Below, piece after piece: positions 53,167 to 62,230 of a stretch of DNA of 64,000 nt (position 1 is its first letter; every line of letters starts with the position of its first letter). The notes under the pieces are model-generated. The model saw nothing but the letters and a program-made list of their open reading frames with translations. It did no database searches and had not been told where the DNA came from. The position numbers and the translations under genes are program-made. The stretch is from [Clostridium] asparagiforme DSM 15981 (GTDB taxonomy: Bacteria > Bacillota > Clostridia > Lachnospirales > Lachnospiraceae). Where the stretch lies: contig CP102272.1 of the NCBI GenBank assembly GCA_025149125.1, positions 1,426,001 to 1,490,000 of the forward strand, in the 5' to 3' direction.

Positions 53167-55433
53167 AACCTGATGGATCGGTAGGCAGATCAATACCCAG
53201 AATCGATGCGGTGGAGAAGGTGACGGGGGAGGCCGTTTTCACAACGGACTTAACGTTCCCCGGAATGCTGTACGCTAAGGTTTTGCGGAGTCCTTACCCT
53301 CACGCGCGCATTGTATCCATAGACATATCCCAGGCGGAAAAGCTGCCCGGTGTGGCCGCGGTGGCGACCTGGGAAAATACCACCGACGTTCCGTACAACA
53401 GTTCCTGCAGCGAGGCCAATCCCCCGGCGGTGCCTGTGGAGGATGAGCAGATTTTCAACCGGGAGCTGCGCTATGTGGGCGACGAGGTGGCGGCGGTGGC
53501 GGCCGACAGCGAGGAGACGGCCATGGCTGCGTTACAGCTGATCCGGGTGGAATATGAGGAGCTTCCGGCGGTCTACGATCCGCTGGAGGCCATGAAGCCG
53601 GAAGCGCCCGCGGTCCATCCCTGTTTCCTGGGCAACAACATCGCCGGAATGGCCAAACTTCCCATGGGGGACATGGGCCAGGGGTTTGCGCAGAGCGATG
53701 TGGTGATTGAGGAACACTATAAACTCCCGGTGGTGAAGCACTGCCAGCTGGAGACTCAGTCCGCGGTGGCCAATTTTACAAGAGCGGGAAAGCTGACCGT
53801 GTGGTCCACCACCCAGAGTCCCCATCCCTTAAGGGGCCTTCTGGCCAAGCTGTTCGGCCTTCCGGCCAGCAGCGTCCGGGTGCTCAACCCGCCGTACATC
53901 GGCGGAGCGTTCGGCTCCCATGTGGGGACCAGCGCCAAGGCGGAGCCCATTGCGGCGGCCCTGGCCATTATGACGAAAAAGCCCGTGCGGCTGGTTTATG
54001 ACCGCAAGGAAGATTTTATCGCGTCGCCCACCAGGCATTCCGGCTATATCACGGTGAAGCTGGGGGCCATGAAGGACGGCACGCTGAAAGCATTGTACCT
54101 GAACGCGGTGCTGAACACGGGCGCGTACGCCTGCGCAGGCCCGGATGTGACGGCCGTGCTGGGCGTCACCAATATCAGCATTTACCAGATTCCCAACGTG
54201 ATGTACGACGGACTATGCGTTTACACCAATACCACCACGGCGGGCGCCATGAGAGGATTCGGAAATCCCCAGGGGAATTTCGCGGTGGAGTCCACCATGG
54301 ATTTGATGGCGGAAAAGCTGGGGATGGACAGCGTAAAGCTGCGGCTCAAAAATGTCATGACTCCCTACGCGCCCTGGCTGCCTCCCTATCCCTGCGCTAC
54401 GGTGGGGCTGGCGGAGTGTATCGAGCGCGGGGCGAAGCAGATCGGATGGGAGCGCCGCGGGAAGAAAACCTGCGGCAAGCCCTATAAGGTGCGCGGAATC
54501 GGCATGGCGGCGGGGACGCATCTGAGCAATTCCTGGCCCTTTGCCGTGGAATTTGACAACGCCTATCTGGCCATCCAGGAGGACGGCTCCGCCCAGCTTG
54601 CGGCGGGCGTTCCGGATATGGGCCAGGGGATCGCGACCACCCTTTCCCAGGTGGCTGCCTCATCCCTGGGCATCGAAGTGGACCAGGTGCACATTGTGTT
54701 CGGAGACACCCAGAGCACGCCCTACGATATCGGAAGCCATGCCAGCAGAACCCTTTATTCCGCCGGAACCGCGGTGGACGCCGCCGGTAAGGACGCCAGA
54801 GGCAAGCTGTTCGCATTCCTGGCTGAACAGCTGAAAACGCCGGAGGAGAGTCTGGGCATGGAAAACGGACGGATCACGGTAAACGGGGAGGAGACCATGA
54901 CCTTAAAGGAGGCCGCCCACCTGCTGCACCGGAACAACCGGCAGATTGTGGGCCTGGGCCAGACGGTTCCCTTCAACGCGCCGCCCTGGCACGCCCATTT
55001 TGCGGAGGTGGAGGTGGACACCAGAACCGGTCAGGTGACCGTGCTGCGGGTGGTGGCGGCTCACGACGTGGGCCGGGCGATCAACCCGGATATCGTGGAG
55101 GGACAGATCCAGGGTTCCGTGCTCCAGGGAATCGGCTACGCTTTGAGCGAGCAGATTCTCTACGACTCCCGCGGAAAACAGGCCCAGGACAGCTTCCATA
55201 AGTATTACCTTCCCACCATTATGGAGGTCCCGCAGATCGAAACCATCCTGGTGGAGACCAACGAACCCAGCGGACCCTTCGGGGCCAAGGGCGTGGGGGA
55301 GTGCGGGCTGGTGCCCACCGCCGCGGCCATCGCCAGCGCGGTGGAAGACGCCATCGGAATCCGTTTCCATGAGATCCCCATGACGGAAGAGCGGGTGTTG
55401 GAGGCATTGCGGCAGTCAAATAATCCGCAGTAA
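53163..55433 (+). CDS. Xanthine-dehydrogenase-family molybdenum-binding subunit (set 2)
   Basis: 756 residues. Mo-pterin motifs GGAFGSH (~245), AGAMRGFGNPQ (~365), DMGQGI (~485) and catalytic glutamate in GAKGVGECGLVP. GGAFG in place of GGGFG and a histidine following FGS differ from set 1, so the two enzymes should not share a substrate. Likely a hydroxylase of purines, nicotinate-like or other heteroaromatics. Confidence 0.9.
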   Translation: MKPDGSVGRSIPRIDAVEKVTGEAVFTTDLTFPGMLYAKVLRSPYPHARIVSIDISQAEKLPGVAAVATWENTTDVPYNSSCSEANPPAVPVEDEQIFNRELRYVGDEVAAVAADSEETAMAALQLIRVEYEELPAVYDPLEAMKPEAPAVHPCFLGNNIAGMAKLPMGDMGQGFAQSDVVIEEHYKLPVVKHCQLETQSAVANFTRAGKLTVWSTTQSPHPLRGLLAKLFGLPASSVRVLNPPYIGGAFGSHVGTSAKAEPIAAALAIMTKKPVRLVYDRKEDFIASPTRHSGYITVKLGAMKDGTLKALYLNAVLNTGAYACAGPDVTAVLGVTNISIYQIPNVMYDGLCVYTNTTTAGAMRGFGNPQGNFAVESTMDLMAEKLGMDSVKLRLKNVMTPYAPWLPPYPCATVGLAECIERGAKQIGWERRGKKTCGKPYKVRGIGMAAGTHLSNSWPFAVEFDNAYLAIQEDGSAQLAAGVPDMGQGIATTLSQVAASSLGIEVDQVHIVFGDTQSTPYDIGSHASRTLYSAGTAVDAAGKDARGKLFAFLAEQLKTPEESLGMENGRITVNGEETMTLKEAAHLLHRNNRQIVGLGQTVPFNAPPWHAHFAEVEVDTRTGQVTVLRVVAAHDVGRAINPDIVEGQIQGSVLQGIGYALSEQILYDSRGKQAQDSFHKYYLPTIMEVPQIETILVETNEPSGPFGAKGVGECGLVPTAAAIASAVEDAIGIRFHEIPMTEERVLEALRQSNNPQ

Positions 55434-55435
55434 GC

Positions 55436-55546
55436 GGCGGAGTCCGGGAGCCGGATCTGGAGGTCTATGAAGTGGGCGACTGCGTGAAGGCAGGAAAGAT
55501 ACCGGATGCATTCCACACGGCGTACAAGACGGCGGTCAGAATCTAA
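55436..55546 (+). pseudogene. C-terminal remnant of an NADH:flavin oxidoreductase (old yellow enzyme/BaiCD type)
   Basis: Immediately after the set 2 Mo-subunit stop, a frame without a start codon reads ...EVYEVGDCVKAGKIPDAFHT then AYKTAVRI and a stop. This is the typical NAD(P)-domain end of 2,4-dienoyl-CoA reductase/BaiCD-like enzymes (GDC..aGkI.dA...). The rest of that gene is absent, so a deletion has fused its tail to the operon. Confidence 0.65.
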
Positions 55547-55699
55547 CAGAAACAGGAAACGGCAGGTATGAAAACAGCCGTCCGACCCAAAGATATGGGG
55601 CCGGGCGGCTGTTTTATGGTTGTGGGATTGTACGGAAGAACGGTATATGGTAGTATGGTAGGCAGGAGCCAAGTCCCGGCATTTACAAAAGGAGACCAT

Positions 55700-56614
55700 A
55701 TGCAGATACAGCAGCTTGTATATTTTATGAAAATCGCGGAACTGGGGAGTATGAATAAGGCGGCGGCAGAGCTGCTGATGACGCAGCCCAATTTGAGCCG
55801 TGCGATGATGAATCTGGAGGATGAGCTGAACATCCGGATTTTTACGCGCAATAACAAGGGCGTCGTCCTGACGGAGGACGGCAAACAGCTTTATCAGTAC
55901 ACCCGGACCATTTTGAATCAGATGGAGCTGATCGAAGGCATCGCTTCGAGGGAGGCGACGCCCGTCCTCTCCATCGCCTCCTATCCCATGATATCGATTT
56001 CCAGACTTGCCAGCCAGGTGTACAATAACCATAAGGATGAGAGCATCCGAATCCAGCTGCTGGAGCGAAGGCTGCAGCGCGTTATTGAAACCGTGGAAAG
56101 CGGGGAGGCGGAGCTGGGCGTCATCCTCTATAACAGTGTCCAGAGCAAGGAAGTAAAGCACATGCTCCACTATAAAAATATTGAGCACAATTATCTGGGG
56201 GCGGACACCTGGTACGCGAACGTGGGGCCCGAAAGTCCGCTGTACGACAGGGAGGAGGTGGAGGCGGAGGAATTGCTGCGCTATCCGGTGGTCCGGATGC
56301 CGGACGATTATTTCTCCAATCTGACCTTTTACCTGGCGGTCGGCGGCGTTTTGCTGACCGAATTTAAAAAGGTCGTATATATGAGCGATAATGCGGCGGC
56401 AGTCAATATGATGAAGTACACGGACGTATTCCGCTTTGGATCTAAAATTAACAGCGAGGATTTTGCCCTGCACGGAATCAGAACCATTCCCATAAAAAAC
56501 TGCGGAGTGGAAATCAGCCTTGCCTGGATCCGCAGGAAAAAAGAAATCCTGAGCCCGGTTGCCCGGGAATTTGCGCAGAGGCTTGAAGCGTGGGTTGGAG
56601 AGGTGCTGGGATGA
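55700..56614 (+). CDS. LysR-family transcriptional regulator (1)
   Basis: 304 residues. N-terminal winged HTH (LVYFMKIAELGSMNKAAAEL, TQPNLSRAMMNLEDELNIRI), then a PBP-like effector domain from ~90. ATG 55700 is preceded by AAAGGAG. Same direction as and tandem with another LysR gene; the pair probably controls the flanking catabolic genes. Confidence 0.9.
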   Translation: MQIQQLVYFMKIAELGSMNKAAAELLMTQPNLSRAMMNLEDELNIRIFTRNNKGVVLTEDGKQLYQYTRTILNQMELIEGIASREATPVLSIASYPMISISRLASQVYNNHKDESIRIQLLERRLQRVIETVESGEAELGVILYNSVQSKEVKHMLHYKNIEHNYLGADTWYANVGPESPLYDREEVEAEELLRYPVVRMPDDYFSNLTFYLAVGGVLLTEFKKVVYMSDNAAAVNMMKYTDVFRFGSKINSEDFALHGIRTIPIKNCGVEISLAWIRRKKEILSPVAREFAQRLEAWVGEVLG

Positions 56615-56678
56615 AGAGACGGCTGCGGCGCGGCCGCGTAAGAGAGAACGGTAATGATTCCGTTTGCGGAGGAAACAT

Positions 56679-57584
56679 ATGACAATACAGCAGATGAAAT
56701 ATTTTATTACGGTGGCGGATTCCGGTTCCATCAGCGAGGCGGCAAAACGGCTGTACGCGGCTCAATCCAGCGTGTCCAGCGCGATTAAGGAAATTGAATT
56801 CTATTACGGCGTCACTGCCTTTTCGCGGGACTCCAAAGGCGTGTGCCTCACAAAAGAAGGGGAGGAGCTGCTGATTGAATTTAAGGGTATTTTAACCCGG
56901 CTGGAGTTTTTGGATGCGAAATACCTTGGCAAGCATCGGAGCTATCAGGGGTTTTCCGTCTCCGCCCAACACCATATCTGCGGCATGGACTCCTTTATCT
57001 CCGCCATCAACAGCGTTGAGGGCGAGACCTATGAATTCGGTTTCTACGAGTGCAAGACGCTGGAGATTCTGGAGCGGGTGGACCGCGGTATGGATGATCT
57101 GGGGATCATATTCTTCTCAGGACAGCGCAGGGAGCAGATGATGCAGGAGTTCCGCAACCGCCATCTGACATACCACCACCTGTCGTACAAGAAGGCCCAC
57201 ATCTACCTGTCCCAGACCCATCCCCTGGCAAAATACCAGGAAATTCCCATGGAAGAGCTGGAGCAGTACCCCTATGTGGCGTACGACAGGACGTCGGAGG
57301 CGAATCTGGCCTACACAGACCGGGCGCCCTTTCTGCGTCTGAAGAAAATCATCTATGTGTCGGACCGGGCCTCCACCTATTCCCTGCTCAGATGGTGCAA
57401 CGGTTTTGTGGTGGGAAGCGGTTACCACTCATCGGACCGGTATTACAACGACATTGTATGCCGGCCGCTTCAGAACGGGATTGACCTGGACGTGGGCTGG
57501 GTGGCGAAGAACAAGCGCATTCTGCCGGAGATTGCCAGCCGTTTTATCAATCTGATCATGGAGCGTGAACTGGCGGAGAAGTGA
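56679..57584 (+). CDS. LysR-family transcriptional regulator (2)
   Basis: 301 residues. HTH: MKYFITVADSGSISEAAKRL, AAQSSVSSAIKEIEFYYGV. The effector domain is distinct from that of its tandem neighbour. ATG 56679 follows GGAGG by 6 nt; a TTG five codons upstream is less likely. The 3' side abuts an IS element, so the original downstream context was interrupted by insertion. Confidence 0.9.
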   Translation: MTIQQMKYFITVADSGSISEAAKRLYAAQSSVSSAIKEIEFYYGVTAFSRDSKGVCLTKEGEELLIEFKGILTRLEFLDAKYLGKHRSYQGFSVSAQHHICGMDSFISAINSVEGETYEFGFYECKTLEILERVDRGMDDLGIIFFSGQRREQMMQEFRNRHLTYHHLSYKKAHIYLSQTHPLAKYQEIPMEELEQYPYVAYDRTSEANLAYTDRAPFLRLKKIIYVSDRASTYSLLRWCNGFVVGSGYHSSDRYYNDIVCRPLQNGIDLDVGWVAKNKRILPEIASRFINLIMERELAEK

Positions 57585-57659
57585 AGATAATCGGAAAGGG
57601 GGTGTCGCAAAATCATCAAAATAGATGATTGAGCGGCACCCTTGCTCTGTATATAGAAA

Positions 57660-57704
57660 AAAATCAGGAGAAAATCATTTTTCGATTGACGTTCTCCTGA
57701 TTTT
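57660..57704 (-). terminator. Terminator of the transposase gene
   Basis: Perfect 13-bp arms AAAATCAGGAGAA (57660-57672) and TTCTCCTGATTTT (57692-57704); on the minus strand a T-rich run follows. Confidence 0.8.
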
Positions 57705-57740
57705 GGGCATACTTTAATAAGCATTCGGTTTTTCTTGTAT

Positions 57741-59347
57741 TTATGCACTCGCTTTTAGATCAAACAAATACCTTCCAGTCCGCTCATTCTGGATTTTTCT
57801 ATGTAGTTTATTTAGATTGTATCCCATACTCAGCAGGAGAATCTCCAGTTTTACTTTCTTCTTACCCCGCAGCAGGAATCGTTCAAATCCATAGTCATTT
57901 TTCAATACACCGAAAGCTCCTTCTACCTGAATCGAGCGATTCATCCGGTACTTAATTCCCTTCTCGCTCTGTATGTTTTGATACGACTCCTCACGCTTCT
58001 CCAAAAAGCTTTTGGACACGTACAGACGCTTGTTCCCCTTCGCTTTGGTGCATTTTTCTTTGTAGGGACAGCCGGTGCAGTCCTCACATTCGTATACTGT
58101 CACCTCAGACTCATACCCACTTTTACTGCGCTGCTTTTTCAGGTAGATCACCCGCAGCTCCTTCCCGGCATGACAGATATAGGTATCGGACTCCTGGTCG
58201 TAACCCATGTTTTCCCGTTTACTGATATCCTGTTTAAAACTCCTTTTTTTCCATTTTTCATAGGTTTGAGGTTTGATGTATGGCTGCTGCCCCTCCTCCC
58301 GCAGATAGCTGTACCCTTCTTCACTTTCATATCCGGAATCAGCTGTAACACTCGGATAGTTAAAACCCAGTTTCTCTTTCATCTGCTTTAAAAATGGCAC
58401 CAGTGTCCATACATCGTTTCGATCCTGAAAAATACGACCGCTACAATGTATTCGCTGTCCACTCCAATCTGTACGTTATACCCTGGCTTTAACTGGGCAT
58501 TGCGCATGTGGTCATCTTTCATATGCATAAACGTTGCATCCGGGTCTGTTTTACAGTAGTTGTTCCTTCCCTGGAAGCTGGCTGTATGCCAGTCATAAAT
58601 GGTCTGACGCTCCAGGTACCTTTGGAACAGCTCCAGATACCGCTGCTCGATGGATTTGCGTTTTCCGCGGCCGTAAACGAACTCTATGTTCCGCTCCCTG
58701 CATATCTCCTCCAGAAAACGGCAGATTTTTCGGAGGTCCTGCACCCGGTATTCGGTTCCCACACGGAAGGACTGGATAAACTCCTGGTTTACAAGCCTCA
58801 CCGCCTCCTGGATTTTAATGAACATTTTTTCTTCCCATTTCCCAACGGATTTTTTCCATACGAACGTGTATTTATTGGCGCAGGCTTCTAATTTCGTCCC
58901 GTCAAGAAAGACAGTTTCTTTGGAAAGTTCACCTGCCAGTTCCAGACGGTGTACCATCTGATAAAAGAGGTCCTCACATGCCTCCTCCAGAAAACCGGAA
59001 CGGAACCGGGCAATGGTACTGTGATCCGGCGCTTTTTGTCCAGCTAACAACCACATGAAGTTGATATCCCGTTTACAGGCGGTCTCAATTTTTCTTGATG
59101 AATAAATATTTTGGGAATACGCATAGGTCAGGATCTTGAACATGGTCTTTGGATCCACTGCCGGATTTCTGCCTTTGGCAGAGTAAGCCTGATAAAGCTT
59201 TGTATAGTCTAAATCCTCCAATTCGTGGCTCAGCAGTCGGACCGAATCATCGTTCGGAACCAGCCCTTCCAAACTTAATGGCAAAACCAGTTGATAAGTG
59301 CGGCCAAGTTCGGTATAATCTTTAGTAGTGTAATTATTTATTCGCAT
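57741..59347 (-). pseudogene. IS1182-family transposase, frameshifted
   Basis: Two overlapping frames carry the N-terminal 319 residues (start at 59347; first catalytic Asp in FLDGTKLEA) and the C-terminal 219 residues (second Asp in ADSGYES, Glu in VEGAFGVLK). Adding one T after position 58434 (plus strand) restores ...SEYIVAVDIFQDRNDVW and joins them. This is a single-base deletion outside any slippery heptamer, so the copy is most likely inactive unless helped in trans. Confidence 0.88.
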
Positions 59348-59527
59348 ACTTAATTATACCACGGATGGCGGACTCTTCGGAGCCCGCTTTTCTGTTTTTG
59401 TACAGAAAAGGAGCTGTTGCTCCAGTAGATTATTTATCTACTTTTGCAACAGCCCCTTTTACTTGTTCCCGAAGACTTTGTTCTATGTTATCTTAGAGAC
59501 ATAAAATATTTGAGAAGGAGCAGTGGT

Positions 59528-60343
59528 ATGGGAAAGCTAAAAACAGTTGTTGTAAAGTACTGGAAGGTTTATGCGGCCGCGCTGGTCATTGCGGTTATCT
59601 GCGATTTGATCGGGACGGTCAAACTGAACATCGGGATCGGAACACTGACCATATTCCCCATGGTGTTTGCAACGATAATCGGGGGAATACTGGGGCCGGA
59701 CGCGTTTAAACTCTTTAAAGTTCCGGAATCCAGGCTGGGGGGCAGCCTGGTGCTGGTGGTGCTCGCGCCGTTTATGGCCAAAATGGGGGTTTCGGCCGGC
59801 GCCAATCTGTCAAAACTTGTCTCCGTGGGACCGGCGCTGATTTTACAGGAATTCGGGAATCTGGGAACCATTTTGTTCTCACTCCCCATCGCGCTTTTTC
59901 TGGGGCTTAAGAAGGAGGCTATCGGGGCCTGCTATTCGGTCAACCGGGATTCCAACCTGGGGCTGACGACGGATATCTATGGGCCGGACGCACCGGAGAC
60001 GAGAGGGACCTTTGCCGTGTACATCGTGGGCTGCGTGATCGGCACGGTGTTCCTCAGTATTCTTGCCAGCGTGGTGGCGTCGTTTGATATTCTCCATCCC
60101 CTGGCGCTTGGTATGGCAAGCGGGATCGGAGCAGGTTCCATGATGACGGCCGCAGCGGGCACGCTTGGGGAAATTTATCCCCAGTACGCGGAGGATATCC
60201 TGGTGATGGGCGGCGCCAGCGACATGCTGACCGGCATTACCGGCATCTATATGGGAACCTTTGTGGGCCTGCCGCTGACGCGCAAGCTGTACGCAATACT
60301 GGAGCCGAGGATCGGCCGCATTATAAATAAGGAGGCAAACTGA
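59528..60343 (+). CDS. DUF3100 membrane protein
   Basis: 271 residues, about eight hydrophobic helices (VYAAALVIAVICDLIGTVKL, IFPMVFATIIGGILGPD ...). Matches the DUF3100 family, predicted transporters found near amidohydrolases. The start at 59528 follows GAAGGAG; a longer frame would begin inside the IS end. The IS right terminus lies just 70 bp upstream, so it may now be driven from a weak TTGTTC/TAAAAT promoter at 59478-59507. Confidence 0.8.
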   Translation: MGKLKTVVVKYWKVYAAALVIAVICDLIGTVKLNIGIGTLTIFPMVFATIIGGILGPDAFKLFKVPESRLGGSLVLVVLAPFMAKMGVSAGANLSKLVSVGPALILQEFGNLGTILFSLPIALFLGLKKEAIGACYSVNRDSNLGLTTDIYGPDAPETRGTFAVYIVGCVIGTVFLSILASVVASFDILHPLALGMASGIGAGSMMTAAAGTLGEIYPQYAEDILVMGGASDMLTGITGIYMGTFVGLPLTRKLYAILEPRIGRIINKEAN

Positions 60344-60804
60344 TGGTCAGAAAATATTTTATTCAACAGGTGGGACTGCTTTTGATGGTGGCAGTGATTA
60401 TCATGATCACCAATATAATTGGCTATGGCATGCCTCTGGCGGACACAATCAAAGGGGTGCTTGTACTCTGTGCCATCGCTCTTTTCGGACTGACGGTCAG
60501 CAAGTTTATGAGCCGGTACGTCAAGCTTCCCTCCATGATGTACGTGTCCCTGACGGGCCTGCTGCTGGCATCGCCTATTTCCCCGGTAAAGGATATTATC
60601 ATCGACGTGACGTCCCAGGTGGCGTTTTTGGCTCCGACCACAGCCATGGGAGCGTTTGCCGGAATCTCCCTGGGCAAGGATTTAAAGGATTTTGCGAAAA
60701 TGGGTTGGAAATTGATTATAATCACGTTGTTTGTCATTACCGGAACCTTTGTTTTCTCGGCAATCGTAGCGGACGCCGTGCTGCGCTTTACAGGCGCTAT
60801 TTGA
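60343..60804 (+). CDS. Small membrane protein, partner of DUF3100
   Basis: 153 residues with four or five hydrophobic helices (LLLMVAVIIMITNIIGYGM, VLVLCAIALFGLTVSKFM, ...VTGTFVFSAIVADAVL). Start codon overlaps the DUF3100 stop (TGATG), so the two are co-translated and may form one two-part carrier. I do not recognise a named family. Confidence 0.7.
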   Translation: MVRKYFIQQVGLLLMVAVIIMITNIIGYGMPLADTIKGVLVLCAIALFGLTVSKFMSRYVKLPSMMYVSLTGLLLASPISPVKDIIIDVTSQVAFLAPTTAMGAFAGISLGKDLKDFAKMGWKLIIITLFVITGTFVFSAIVADAVLRFTGAI

Positions 60805-60823
60805 TGTGAGGGAGGAAGAAAAC

Positions 60824-62158
60824 ATGAAAAACTGCGATATTTTAGTCAAGGGCTGCGAAATCCTGGGGCCCGGCATGAGCGTGACCGGGCCGTGCTCGGT
60901 GGCGATCCATGAGTCCCTCATCGAGAAGATCGGACCTTCGGACCAGATAGAGAAGGAGTATCTGGGCGGCACGGTGGTGGACGGCAGGGGAAAGCTGCTC
61001 ATGCCGGGAATGGTGGACGGACATACCCATACCTGCCAGCAGCTTCTGAGAGGCCGGGTGTCGGATGAATATCCCATGATATGGACAAGATTTCTGGTGC
61101 CGTTTGAGAGCAACCTGAAACCGGAGGATACCAGGATCAGCGGGCAGCTGGCCTGCCTGGAAATGATCAAGAGCGGGACCACGGCGTTTGCGGATTCCGG
61201 CGGCGTTCACATGGATCAGGTGGCGGAGGCGGTGATCGAGTCCGGCATGCGGGCGGCGATCGCCAAATCCACCATGGATATGGGGGATATTGTCAGCGGG
61301 GCGATGAAGGAAACGGCTCAGGAAGCGGTGGAGCGTACCAGGGATTTGTACCGCAGCTATCACGGAGCCGGGGACGGAAGGGTGAGCATCTGGTTTGCGA
61401 TCCGGCAGGTCATGACCTGTTCCCGGGAACTGATCGCCATGGTCAGGGACGCGGCCGCCGAACTCCATACGGGGATTCACGCCCACCTGTGCGAGCACAG
61501 GGACGAGGTGATTTTCTGCCTGAAGAATTATCAGAAGCGCCCGGCCCAGTTTCTGGATGAAATGGGGGTGCTGGGCCCCAACCTGCTCACCGCCCACAAT
61601 GTCATGCTGTCGGATGAGGATATCCGGTGTATGGCAGAACGCGGGGTGAAGGTGATACACTGTCCCCGTGCGAACCTGGCGTACCATGGATTTCCCAAAA
61701 CGCCGCAGATTTTGAGGGAGGGCTTGAACGTGGGCCTGGGCAGCGACGGCGCGGCCCCTTCGAATCTGGACCTGTTCGATGAGATCAAGGTGCTGCGCTA
61801 TGCGATGCTGGCATACTGGGGGCTTCCCTACTTCAATCCGGTTGTCATGACCTGCCCCACGCTCCTTAAGATGGCGTCCCAGGGCGGCGCAAACGCCTTG
61901 GGCCTTGGGGCAAGCATCGGAAGCGTGGAGGAAGGCAAAAAGGCGGATGTGATACTGTTAAAGACGGAACAGCCCCATATCCGGCCGACGCAGAATCTGG
62001 TAAACAGTCTTGTGGATGCAGCCGGCGGACACGATGTGACGGATTCTATCATCGACGGCAAATTGGTGATGAAGGACAGAAACGTCCTGACGCTGGACGA
62101 GGAAAAGATCCGGTATGAGGCCGCGGTTCATATGGAGCAGATAATGAAGCGGGTCTGA
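60824..62158 (+). CDS. Amidohydrolase family protein (MTA/SAH-deaminase or chlorohydrolase-like)
   Basis: 444 residues, TIM-barrel metal hydrolase. Metal ligands appear in GMVDGHTHTCQQ, HAHLCEHRDEV, AHNVML and GLGSDGAAPSNLD. Closest in layout to the deaminases of S-adenosylhomocysteine/methylthioadenosine, guanine and triazines. Together with the DUF3100 pair it could import and deaminate a purine- or pyrimidine-like compound for the molybdenum hydroxylases. ATG 60824 follows GGGAGGAAG. Confidence 0.85.
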   Translation: MKNCDILVKGCEILGPGMSVTGPCSVAIHESLIEKIGPSDQIEKEYLGGTVVDGRGKLLMPGMVDGHTHTCQQLLRGRVSDEYPMIWTRFLVPFESNLKPEDTRISGQLACLEMIKSGTTAFADSGGVHMDQVAEAVIESGMRAAIAKSTMDMGDIVSGAMKETAQEAVERTRDLYRSYHGAGDGRVSIWFAIRQVMTCSRELIAMVRDAAAELHTGIHAHLCEHRDEVIFCLKNYQKRPAQFLDEMGVLGPNLLTAHNVMLSDEDIRCMAERGVKVIHCPRANLAYHGFPKTPQILREGLNVGLGSDGAAPSNLDLFDEIKVLRYAMLAYWGLPYFNPVVMTCPTLLKMASQGGANALGLGASIGSVEEGKKADVILLKTEQPHIRPTQNLVNSLVDAAGGHDVTDSIIDGKLVMKDRNVLTLDEEKIRYEAAVHMEQIMKRV

Positions 62159-62230
62159 CGAGGCGGCAAAACGCGGAGCCGGCCGGAGGTATAGGACGGC
62201 CCGGGGGCTTGCGGGAAGGAATATGAGGCG

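Larger units (their letters stand above)
57598..59456 (-). mobile_element. IS1182-family insertion sequence
   Basis: Terminal inverted repeats GGGGGTGTCGCAAAA (left) and, read inward from the right, GGGGCTGTTGCAAAA match at about 13 of 15 positions. Just inside each end sits a short hairpin: AATCATC/GATGATT on the left and AGTAGAT/ATCTACT on the right. One transposase gene on the minus strand, broken by a frameshift. I see no clear target duplication. Confidence 0.85.

Noticed and set aside
58388..58440. Programmed frameshift in the transposase
   Set aside because: No A-rich slippery heptamer with a downstream pseudoknot, and the shift restores exactly with one inserted base, so a plain deletion is simpler.
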